Origin: Phoenix dactylifera
Lineage: Eukaryota; Streptophyta; Magnoliopsida; Arecales; Arecaceae
Direction of reading: 5' to 3'
Length of the DNA stretch: 64,000 nucleotides
Assembly (NCBI RefSeq): GCF_009389715.1
Contig: NC_052401.1
Location: forward strand, 1,786,843-1,850,842
Position 1 is the first letter of the stretch. Each line of letters starts with the position of its first letter. A program made the position numbers and the translations under genes. The notes under the pieces were generated by a model. That model ran no database searches. It worked only from the letters and a program-made list of their open reading frames with translations, and had not been told where the DNA came from. Shown here in pieces: positions 13,601 through 24,060 of this stretch.

Positions 13601-16600
13601 AGAAGGCACATCGACAATATGGGCAGTACCAAGCACCCTCTGGAAGAGCCTGAAAGAAGACAAGCATTCCTTTAGGGAACTTACCATGGATGCGCACAGT
13701 ATACTCAAAAGGAGTAATAAAAGAAGTTCATTGACAGACCATGCTGGTGCCATATAATGCAGATGTTAGAAATAATATTCATCAAATTTAATATTGGAAT
13801 AAGGGAAAAGAGTAGTAAAAGACTATTCTTAAAAATGACTAGAAAAATGAAATAACCAAATAAAATAAATAAAAAACATCTTTTCAGTAAAACAGTTTTT
13901 CAGAAGCACAAAAAAAATGATAAGCAAATAATCCTTTCTAGCAAAACTATATCTCAGAAGCACCATTATGATCCATCAAGGCCGTAATCACAATAATTTT
14001 TTTAGAAAAAGGAAAATTCAAAGCAAAAGTTACATTCTGCTCATAATATCACAACAAGCATGTTAACAAGAGTTCCCTATAGGAGTTTTGTAAGATGTCC
14101 GAGAATTTGATCTATACCACCTCACCTAAGTTACAAATATACATGGATGACAATCAAAATTTGGTCTATCTTTTGATTCTGGTCATTTTTTTATGTGCAT
14201 GCACCTGATTTTTGAGCCTTTTTTCTTTTTTCTTTTTTTTTTTTTTTGTCAAGCAGACAAGTCTATTTACTTTTAAAATGTAAAAGAGGTGGGACTATAT
14301 AGGAGCAACTGGTTCATGAGCTACTACCTTAAGCATCACACAGTCCTGATGGAAAGTCGAAGGGCAATTATCGCAGCATATCAAGTGCCCACCATCTGCA
14401 CAAACCCCACACGTGTCATCACTGGGATCTGAACCAACAGTTCCTACTGTCTGAAAACCAACTTTATTAAGTTTCTTTTCCTTCTCCCAAGCTTCCAGGA
14501 GGCATTGTGTTAATGTTTTTCCTGACATTAGGAAAATGTTATCCCAAGGCAGGTAAAGATCGCTGCCAGCATGAGCTTTGAATTTTGACAATGGCTCAAC
14601 CTCCTTGCAACTGTCGCACCAAATTCCTCCTCTAGTCACCAAACCATTAGGAATGTTACCCATGCTGTTCTTTGATATGTAAACAACCTTTTCGTTTTCT
14701 GTTAGAATGCCAAAATCAATTAGCCAAGATAGTATAGTAAGTTTTGTTTGTGATGAGATCTCTTCATGATGATTTTCTTTTCCATTCCTCCTAACAATTA
14801 GACTGCATCCACGACTCCGCTTTTTCTTTTGTTTTGTATTTAAATTTCCACCACTAGCTGGCTTCCTTTTAGCCACCTCAATCTCCTTTTGAGAAGCAGA
14901 GGATTTTTCCGATCCTGGATTCTTTGCCTTGCCACCTTTTCTAGAATCATGACTCTCCACCTGTTTGGGTGTTCTGAATTTTTGGCTGTCTGATTTCTTA
15001 CTGTTAGTTTGCTTCAACTGCATATTATCTGATTCAGGACTTCTTCCTTCCTTGTCGTTGAGTCCGGAGAAATTAGTTATTAGCTCTTCCTGATTCTTCA
15101 GCACTGTGTTGGCTGCAAACTTGGACAAATCTAAAAAGGTATCATCAACCCCCATTTCTGCATACAATTCATCATCTACACAAACATGTTTGCCGTTTAT
15201 ACGCACAGATCTCCTGACTCCAAGTACATCACCAGATTGATGCATATCACTGACATCAGTTTGACGTGAAAGGATTGCAATGCTGCAGTCCAGTTTTTGA
15301 GCTTCAGAACCCGAGCTTTTGCCTGTCATACTAAAATTCATCTTCTCATCTATTACACTCTCTGAAACTAATGACTTTCCCTTGTTCTTTCTAGGAGCTG
15401 TGTTAACAACAGATTTAGATGAAGCCAAGTTGTTTTCTACCATCAATTCTGCATGCACTTCTGAATCCACTGGAACATTTTTCTTATTTGCACGCCTGGA
15501 CCTCCTAACTCCAACTATTTGGCTATCTTTCTCCACACAGGTTGTGCTGCTATGTGTATTTCTTGTAACCCCCATACTGCTGGATTTTGACTTTCTGACT
15601 TCATTGTTCGATGATTGATCTATCATGCATACTTCAGGCATGTTATCAAGCACAATTTTTGCTTGTGAAGTTCTAAATTTCTGCTCCTCCTTGCCCCTCA
15701 CTGCATTTACTGCATTTCCGCTGACTCTGCATGTAGACAAATATGAGAAGTTGCCGTCAGTTTCTGCATTATCCACTTTACTTTCTACAGGAACATGTCT
15801 CCCGCTAATTTGCATAGATTTCCTTACTTCAAGCAATTCTCCATCTTGGCGTGTGCCATTTGTACAGGGTCTATCATTTTCTATAGTCAAACTGCAGCTA
15901 CCAGCCATCTTATTGGATTCATTGTCCAAGCATCTATCTTCGACATGTAATTTTGTTTTCTCGTCTACCATGCTCGATGAAACCACCTGGTTCGCTCCTT
16001 CAGATACCACCGTACCTGGCATGTTTGATGAAGCCTTGCTAATTTTATAGACAGAATACTGTTTTAACTGGGGAGGCTTTTTGCTTGTCATTTCAGGCTC
16101 CACATTCCCTCTGATTGTAGAATTCTTTGTCCTGATGCTTTCGCCCTTCTTGCCACTGCCCTCAGCTGCAACATGACTCTGCATGGTTACGTTGCTGGAG
16201 GGGAGCCCTGCAATGGAATTGCCATCAGATGTTGTTCCACTTTGCAGGCCTACATTGCTCGTCATTCCAGGCTCCACATTCTCTCTGATTGTAGAATTCT
16301 TTGTCTTGATGCTTTTCCCCTTCTTACCACCGCCCTCATATGCAACTCCACTTTGCAGGGGTACATTGCTAGCAGGGATCTCTGCAATGGAGTTGCCGGG
16401 AGCTGCTGCTCCGCTTTGCAGGCCTACATTGCTCGCAGAGAGCCCTCCAACAAAGGTACCATCAAGCCCCCTGTTCTCCCGGAATTGGGATGCACTCCAT
16501 GCCTTCTCCTTATACTTTGAAGTACCATGTAGAAAGGTCTCGAATGCTTTGGGAAGGGAATAATAAGCAATACCATTGGGAGAGATGTAAATGTAGTCAC

Positions 16601-17057
16601 CAAAGCCAGGCCGAAATATCACCCTCCATCCAAAGAATTGCAAAAGGTTCACTAGGTATGGGGGCGGCAGTCCTGATTTGGAGCCAAACATACTGTTGTC
16701 TCCTACCGGTGGTATCTCGGAAGCATTCTTACCGACTGATTGCCCTTGTTTCGGTCTGGTGGGTCTGCTTGCTGAACTACTGCTCTTCCTGGCCTTCTTC
16801 TCTGGCACCCAATCCGGATCCTGCATTTCGCTGGAGGTCCTTTTACCTTTCTGACTTTCTGATGCCGATGATGCTTCATCTGTTGAATTAGATAAAGTGT
16901 CCATTTTGCTGACAGCATTAAGATTGGGAGTCCCCTCTACTGTGTTCTGGTTGAAAGCATTAGAAGCCACCGGAAATGCAGAAGAGTTGCCCAATCCAAC
17001 AGTGTTGTTTCCCAAGTTTAGGACCAAGAACGAGCCATTCAAAGTCGAATTCTCCAT
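7652..17057 (-). CDS. PHD-finger and GNAT-domain chromatin protein (IDM1-like), 1348 aa, eight exons
   Basis: Exons on the minus strand: 17057-14328, 13649-13523, 13403-13321, 12499-12258, 11632-11546, 9799-9700, 8433-8235, 8130-7652. All introns are GT-AG, phases agree, and the total is 4047 bases. The first exon (910 codons) has a charged, low-complexity N-terminus with a PDWVPEKK segment near residue 80, a DYIYISPNG segment near 155, internal repeats (about 210-325 and 411-640), and a Tify/TPL-associated (TDBD-like) region near 770-860. A C4HC3 PHD finger (about 880-925, starting CGVC) spans the exon 1/2 junction. A second Cys/His cluster follows (CKQC, YHQQC, FCGKKC). Exons 4-7 form a GNAT fold with the acetyl-CoA loop QKQGMC near 1110. 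The family includes Arabidopsis IDM1/ROS4, a nuclear histone H3 acetyltransferase that opposes DNA methylation. Whether this member does the same is inference; the family has several paralogues. No frameshift or stop. Confidence 0.93.
14240..14260. repeat. Poly-T tract in intron 1 of the PHD/GNAT gene
   Basis: Long T-rich run just downstream (in gene sense) of the first coding exon. On the gene's own strand it reads as poly-A. No feature beyond low complexity. Confidence 0.6.
16083..16430 (-). repeat. In-frame tandem duplication inside the PHD/GNAT gene (174-base period)
   Basis: GGCTCCACATTCYCTCTGAT (plus-strand reading) occurs near 16096 and again 174 bases on, and the similarity extends over the whole unit. 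At protein level two 58-residue units (about residues 210-267 and 268-325) both carry SNVGLQSG, a KKGKS/KKGES motif, RTKNSTIR or KTKNSTIR, and NVEPxMTS. The period is exactly 58 codons, so the reading frame is kept. Confidence 0.85.
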
Positions 17058-17870
17058 GGGTGGGGAGCCATTAGAGCAAAACCCTAGGCCAAGACAAACT
17101 AATCCTGCAAAACCACCGATTTCCGGCTTTCAATGGCACCAACACAATTCAAGAACCAAATAGATCATCCAAAAAACACGCATGCACACACCCACATAAA
17201 GAAAGGCCAGCGCCTTTTTGCCGCAAATTAATAGAAATCCTAGAAGTAATAAACCTCCAAACAAATCCAGAAAGAAGATATATTCCAATCCTGTTGAAAC
17301 CTTCAATCCAATAGATGAAAAAGTGGTTTTTGTTTCTCTAATTTGATCGGAAAAAGCACCAAAACCCAAAAAAAAGGATCCGGATTTCTCCTAGAAAACT
17401 AACGAGCAGTACCAAGTTTTCACATGCAATCAACCAATCACATTAATGCAATGCACCATCAAAAAGACAACACCGGAAGAAAGAAACAACCAAAGACGAG
17501 CAATCTCCGTCTATAAACCTCCAATCGGTTACTCCTAAAAAAAAGAATACTCCAATCAGTTCAAAACTCCGAAAAACTTCAACCTAACCCAATAAAAAAA
17601 AACTAGAAAAAAAGAACGAGGAAAAAACCGATGATTATAATCCGATGTAATTAAAATGGCTTACTTGAAACGAGACGATTTCAGCTCCTCCAAACCAACC
17701 CATCCTCGAATCAAAAGAGAGAAAAAGCATTAGGGTTTTTCTCTCCCGTTTCCTTGGAGGAGGAGGAGGAGGAGGAGGAGACGAGGAAGAGACCGATATT
17801 GGCTCGGGCTCCGTCTCCGTTTTCTTACTTTCTTTGATTTGTTTTTTTGTTTCTCTAAAGGTAAAAGTAG
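17058..17870 (-). promoter_or_regulatory. 5' leader and promoter region of the PHD/GNAT gene
   Basis: The stretch upstream of the ATG at 17057 contains a (GAG)n run (about 17757-17780, plus-strand reading) and the plant leader motif TTAGGGTTTTT near 17732. This suggests that transcription starts around 17.7-17.9 kb. A TATA box is not obvious. Whether the leader is split by an intron cannot be told from sequence alone. Confidence 0.45.
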
Positions 17871-20356
17871 AGAGAGCTATCGTTCGTTATTTATAGAAAT
17901 TTTTTCCATCACGGTCACTTTGGGATGGTATCGCAAATTAATCTTTTGTATCAGATTCCATCAAACCCTTCGCTGCATGCAGCTAATGAGCCTCTTATGT
18001 TATTTCTTTAACGTCCCCTCCTTTCCCCTGCCTCGCGGGTAAGCGTAGCGGATATCTGCTTCCCCTGATGGACACTAGGATTTCTGGTGTAAAACAGGAG
18101 ACATCGTAGGAGGAGGGGGCTTGTGCTGGATTAGATGGCGGCACGTGCGAAGGCGGTGCCTGTCAGTTAGGCTGGACGTGGTGTAAGGTGTTTGGTAGGT
18201 TAAGGCGACTAGCGGATCGGCTTACGTGGGAAGGAGGAGAATGTTGGGAGATCGCATTGGGAGCGGACCCAACTCGATTCTGGTCACGTGCGGTGGGAAT
18301 AAGAAGGGTTGCTTAAATAGTAGTTTGGGCACGAAGCAGTCGATTTAATGTTGCTGGTTGTTTACAGGGAGCGCAGCTCAGCTGTCTCCCCGCGGTTTCA
18401 CAGCTTTATGAACTAATATGTCAAATTATTATTAGCAAGCAAGGTGGAGCCCATGGTTGATGCTGGCTCAGGCCATATATATTCGCATTCTACTTTGGGA
18501 TGGTCATCTAGAATGTTGCATGAAACGCAAATTTATCGGTTGATATGGCATAGTTAAATCAGCAAGCATTTTAGGACTGGGAGGCCATGTTTGATGAGGA
18601 CATCCTGGACATGTAGCTCACCTTCTATTCTAGTATTGCCATCTAAGACATTCTTTTAGACACAAATTCGTAGATTGATATGTTCAAATATGTTTTGCCA
18701 GTTTTCTTGGTTGATATGCTGCAATTTCATTGGCAAGTTTTTTTTTTTTTGGTAAGAATCATTGGCTATTGATGTGGCTAAAATATATCAACCAATGAGG
18801 AGGTGACATGTGGCGAAAAAAAAAAAAAGGATGTGGTACTATTTAAATTCGAACTTTTGGGCCCCAATTAAACAAAGCTTAAATCTCTTCCCGATGAAAC
18901 AAAGACTGTAGAGCATGAATTCATTAAAAGAAAGAGCCTTTGTTTAATTATTTTTTCCTTAGCTTTCTTGTTCTACCAAAGTTCTCTCTTATTTAAGCAT
19001 TGGAGAGCCTGAATGGAGCTAATCTGAGGAGTCTTTTCTTTTTTTTTTTGGTGTGCAAGACAGGGATCGTTTGATCGGGTTTTGGACAAAAGCAGCCATG
19101 TTCGATGAGGACATGTACTTCACCTGCTATTTCAGGATTGCCATCGAAAACAATCTGGAACACAACTTTACAAATCGATATGTTTTATCATTAGGCATTT
19201 TGGCACTTGCAAACCAGTTAGTCAGCTAGAAGTATTTTTTTCAACTAGTTTTCATATGGCAACTCTGATTGTCGTACAGCTTAATGAGCTGTGTCACATT
19301 TTTCATCCGTAAATGCGGGGAGTTTGGAACCTATGGCAGGTTAAGGTCAGTAACTTCTACATTTCAAGTTTAGCATAGCCATCTGACATGGTCAAGTGGC
19401 ATAACAAGCCAGTCAAGCTTTAACATTGTTATCCAGTAAGCAGTATTCTTTGCCACTATTTCCTGTCAAAAAGGAGGCAGCTCTGACTCTCCATACCGTG
19501 AGAGTAACATGAATTAGCAACACGAATCAAGAGTAGACCCATATTCTTATGGTCTGAGAGATGAGCAGTTGTATCCTCTATAGTCTCTTAATCTCTCCCT
19601 TTGTATGTGTTACATAGGTTGCAAGATAGCAAGGGTGATCCAGAACAGAGCATTTCTAAGTTGGCATCCATTACCTCACAACTAGGAGGAGCGATAGTTT
19701 AATAGAATCAAGTTGGGCAGACCAGTAATTCGTAACATACCGCTGTTGCATATATATTGATGCGATAACAAACAGTAGTGACTGGTCAGCTGCTCCTACT
19801 TGGAAGGATAGCATGCAAGAAAATACATCTCAACAATAGATAACCCTGACAAGCAAACCTCTCATTGCTTTTAACAAGCTTTCAGCCTTTAAACTCACTG
19901 GTCAGCAGTTCTGCTCACTCTCATCACAGCATAATAAATAAATAAATAAAGAAATAAATAAAAAGTTTGTACTTTAACAATACCAAGCACAAGCAGCTAA
20001 GATTCCGCAACTCCAGTTGCAATTTGTTCTGCCGGCCACTTAGTCATTTGATATAAGATGACAACTGCAGTTCATCGATCTGCATTTAACAGAACACATG
20101 CTGTCTGCGGAGCTTCTGCTCCATTAAACTGAGCACGGGCATAAATATGAACCCACGAACAGAAATCTTATACATGAAGTAAAATCAGGAGGGGTGAAAG
20201 TCCCTCACATTTATTCGAGTATGGGTCCATGAAAAATTCATGAAGTGGATACACCTCGGCTCGACATCCAGGGACTTTATGCAATGCAGGGTAACGGACT
20301 GGTTTCCACTTCTTACAGATAGCACAGCACCAGCAGCAGCCAAAATGGAACAGTTC
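17871..20356. other. Intergenic with a diverged dispersed repeat
   Basis: No gene seen. Related segments recur at about 18589-18690 and 19098-19190 (see separate entry). Poly-T near 18740 and 19033 and poly-A near 18820 are present. The final few hundred bases form the 3' flank of the peroxiredoxin locus. Confidence 0.5.
18589..19190. repeat. Pair of diverged direct repeats, about 100 bases each, 509 bases apart
   Basis: The first copy (about 18589-18690) reads CCATGTTTGATGAGGACAT, then TATTGCCATCTAAGACA, then GATTGATATGTT. The second (about 19098-19190) reads CCATGTTCGATGAGGACAT, GATTGCCATCGAAAACA and ATCGATATGTT in the same order. A weaker third similarity lies near 18500-18555. Origin unknown. 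Confidence 0.6.
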
Positions 20357-23300
20357 CTATATAGCTGTGAAATATTCCTTGCTGAGTTTAGGGTCTGGCT
20401 TCATAGACCTCTCCCCAGGCTTCCATCCTGCAGGGCAGACCTCATCTGGGTTCTCTTGGACATATTGCAATGCCTGAAAAGCACAGTAAAGAAGTTTGAA
20501 TTAATCTGGGCAGGTAGAGTTTATCTAGCCTACAAAATTTACAGGGTTAATAATCCAAGCAACAGGAGAGGTATCTGCAATCTAAATTGGCAGCCACAAA
20601 AAAGATATCACAAATTCTAGATTTATTTGATAGTTCTTGAGTGGGTTACTGCTGCAACAAACTGTATTTATTAAAATTTATTGGTGAAATATTAAGCAAA
20701 ATGTATGATTTGGTAGCTTTCAGGAAACAGCTCATCCCCCAGGCAAAAAATGGATTACGGGATGCAAATTGGAGTGACCGACCAAATAATGAAACACATC
20801 TTGTTATAAAGCAGAACGAGAGCTCTGAACGTTCTTCTCCAATTTTACCTGAAGCGTCCCCATGGTTTCATCAACACTCCGTCCACTTGCAAGGTTACTA
20901 ATCAAGTAATTGGTAATCACAAGCATCTTGGCTTGACAATCAAGTTCATGTAAAGCTACTGGGATTTAGAATCTGACCAGTGTTGAAACAGAAATCACCA
21001 TGTTTTGGACCTCTTCGTTCACTTCTGGGCACATTAGGTTTAACCTAAGCCAGCACTACCTTACTGGAAGACTAATTTCACCTGGATTCTGCTAGAATGT
21101 CTTGGGCCAGGCTGACCAAAATGTACTGCAGAACTAAAAAACTTAAACCATGATAATTTAACTTCCAAACAACACTTTATAGTTCATTTCGTCACAAGAA
21201 AGATGTCACAAATTAAAAGTTCTCAAGCAATCATTTCTTGGCAAGGGAAAAGGAATTGTTTTATTCTGTGGATGATGCATTCATGGTGTTGTTTAGCATC
21301 ATAACAAGTATCACTAATGACAAAACCAGAAGGAAAAAATCAACAGTGGAGGTCTTAAGTCATTCATAAAGCTGATACAGCATGTGGTGCATGGCTGCTT
21401 TGGCCAATTCTTCATCCTATTTGATATTATGAAGGACATTGACAGATTCTAGCAGCAAGTTGTCTGGTTGCATGCTCCATGTTAGCCCTTTAAGTGCAGA
21501 ATAACCTTTTATCCAGAGTCAATGACTTTACAACTAGGTTTACTACTGTTGCGACTGTCATGATCCCCCTGCGCAGGCATGTCTAGCTCCAGCCATAAGC
21601 TTGGAGTGCAGACTTGCATGTGCAGAAATGCATAGGCACACACAAATGCATCCATAATGGTATTTAGACTTAGCTCCAAAGAATTATAATTTACTGACCA
21701 ATACCTTCCAATATCTTCAGAGTAATTCCCATATCGAGAAAGACCAGAGTAGCAACTGCTAGTAACTCAATGCCTACACAGTACAATACCATAAAAATAT
21801 ACAATACCACACAGTTCTGAATTACTCATTTCAATTTTTTTGAATAATTTTGAGTATCTTTTGCATAATGATTAGACTAGCTTGCGACCAAAATTTTCAC
21901 CTATGCAGTAAGCCCATATTCTAAGTCAGCTACAGCCAATTTCTTGAAACGTGCATGATATAAAATTGAAACAGGTTTTTTGCATAAGCTTTTTTTTAAC
22001 AATAAATTTTGACAAGAAACCAAAGAAAGCTTTGATGATATAAAAATTAGTGAAAACACATGCACAAAGAAGCCTCCCAGGACCAACCAATGAAACAAAT
22101 ATCAGTCATGGCCATAGTTTCAATTTTCTTATTTTTCCAGTAATTTCCAATATCCAAAATCATCAAATATGCCATCTGTATTGTACTTTTTTCCCTTTTA
22201 CCATAATTGTTTCTTGAGATATTTTAATATCCCTTTAGGTCATTATTGTTCTTTTAACAAATAAACACCCTTGGTCAGCATATAGATGACCAACAACCAG
22301 CCATAGATTGAAAAAAGAAAAAAACAAATGGCAAATAAGAAGGTAAACGGGAGGTCAACAATATTTTCCCCATGATTATGAAGAAAGCATTTCTCAGTTT
22401 AAATTGTTGGGTATCGCTATTGAAAACCCACTGGAGATCTCCCTACCATGAGCTGTTAGATGGTCCTAGGCTTTACGGCCACTTAAATCAAAATATGCTG
22501 ATACATTGCACACGAGCATTCTCAACTCTGCTGAATGCTCTTATTTTGTTGGATTAGATTATCAGGATATTTCTAAGACAAAGGGCAAAAAGATCGTAAT
22601 CTTCTCGTAGAGGACAACAGCTACAAGCAATGCATTATCCAATTTAGTGGAATGTGCAGCATGTATCGCAACTTCTAATTAATACCATCGCCACTGTAAT
22701 CATAATACAGGGAGAACCTACTATCAAAGCCGAATTTTCCAGAGAACAAACAAAAGAGAGGAAGGAATACCAAAATCGAATGCAATTGTGTGTACCTTGC
22801 TGAACTCCTGATCAAAGACTGCTTCAGCTTCAAAATCTAGCGCCAGATTTCCAGCCAGTGGCAGCTCATTCTGAAAAAATAATCAACTCACTCAGCAAAT
22901 GAAGATTAAAAGTCCCGAACCCAAAAAAGCACTCAAGCGAAGTAAAACAAGAAAAAAAAACAACGATAACCCAAAGAGTATTGCCGCTGCATTAGAAAAA
23001 CCACGAGAAACAATCAATTACTGGAAAAAACAAAAAATCCAAAACCCTGATAAGAGTGACGGGATCGAGAATAGAATAACCTAGATTGACCAGGAAATCC
23101 GGCAACAGGAACGAAACGCCATCAAATCATAATAAGAATAGAAATTCCTGGTGTCTGGGAGAACAACCCCGCCGACGGCATTCGCGACGAAGCTTCTTCG
23201 GGAGGATTTGGGAGCGGAGACAAACGGAGAGGGAGCGAGGCTGGAAGTCCTTCCGCAGGCCGTGGAAGCTCTTCGGGATGGCTAGGGTTTTGGAAAGACG

Positions 23301-23402
23301 CCCCGGCGCGGAAGGCAAAGAAGCCATGGGCGCCAAAGGTTTGGAGGGGAAGACCCTAGGGTTCGAGTTCGAGGAGACGATAGAAGGAACGGAGCGAGCC
23401 AT
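20357..23402 (-). pseudogene. BAS1: Plastid 2-Cys peroxiredoxin (BAS1) locus lacking its catalytic exons
   Basis: Family recognition is firm. The last exon (20473-20357) encodes [16 protein letters not shown] and ends [10 protein letters not shown], including the resolving Cys. A 49-base exon (20897-20849) gives NLASGRSVDETMGTLQ. Exon 2 (22870-22796) gives NELPLAGN then DFEAEAVFDQEF. Exon 1 (23402-23168) is a Ser/Arg-rich plastid transit peptide. The real enzymes are chloroplast thiol peroxidases whose peroxidatic Cys sits in FYPLDFTFVCP. I read the 1.9 kb between 22795 and 20898 on the minus strand and found neither that exon nor the GLGDLKYPL and GLFIID exons. Exon 1 also shifts frame near 23220: the conserved SSRRSFVANA is read only in another frame. 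Joining exon 2 to the 49-base exon gives an immediate TAA; joining exon 2 to the last exon would stay in frame. No peroxidase activity is possible. A transcribed remnant cannot be excluded. Confidence 0.85.
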
Positions 23403-24060
23403 GGCGACGGAGCGCTCCCTTTCTCTCTCCTTCGCGCTGCCTCTGTCACCGGGAGCGTGGATAAGGGAGAAGGGGAGGGGGGTTGAACCGGCGCCACATG
23501 ATCTCGAGTTGAACCCGACCGGACCGGACCGACCGGGGATCTAGTTGGAGTGGTCGCCCGTAGGCAAGTGTGGTGAAGCGTCCATTGTACTGCTGGAACC
23601 GGCTAGCGGAGAGGGTGTGGCGGAAGGGACTCAAGGGGTCCATTTTTTTTGCTTTCGTAGAACATCAGATTTTAATAGAATTGTGAATTAAATGGCTTCG
23701 TACGTGATCGCTCACTTGAGGGACTCTATAAATTAAAAAAAATGTTGCCCATGGTATTACAAGATTTGCTATATATTTTGATTTTAGGTGTACTCATTTT
23801 AGTTGTGTATGAGGGATCCCTATAGAAAAAAAAAAAAAAAAAATTCTAGAGTGTTATTGGACAATTTGGACCCCATGCGGCGGAGAGAGACGGAGCGACT
23901 AACCTGTACCCGCGGCGCATCTGAACCCTGTCGTCTCCGGCACTACCATATCCCCAAGGAATACCCACCGAACCAATCGCGAAAGGTGCGAGAGGTATCG
24001 GCATCACAGGTGCGGTTCTTCTGACACCCCCTTTTCTTTTTCAATTTTTTCCGTGGTTCT
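23403..24060. other. GC-rich 5' flank of the peroxiredoxin locus, then AT-rich spacer
   Basis: The first 250 bases are GC-rich, as expected for the promoter and leader of the minus-strand peroxiredoxin locus. A poly-A run lies at about 23826-23842. No further gene seen. Confidence 0.45.

Noticed and set aside
15319-16891. Several plus-strand open frames of 99-141 codons opposite the first PHD/GNAT exon
   Set aside because: They are antisense shadows of a long GC-balanced exon; none has a recognisable domain, and the minus frame is continuous for 910 codons.
21020-21060. Minus-strand MCPEVNEE-like reading as a possible peroxidatic-Cys exon of the peroxiredoxin
   Set aside because: Only three residues match the family motif; no surrounding FYPLDFTF sequence and no splice sites. 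Judged coincidence.
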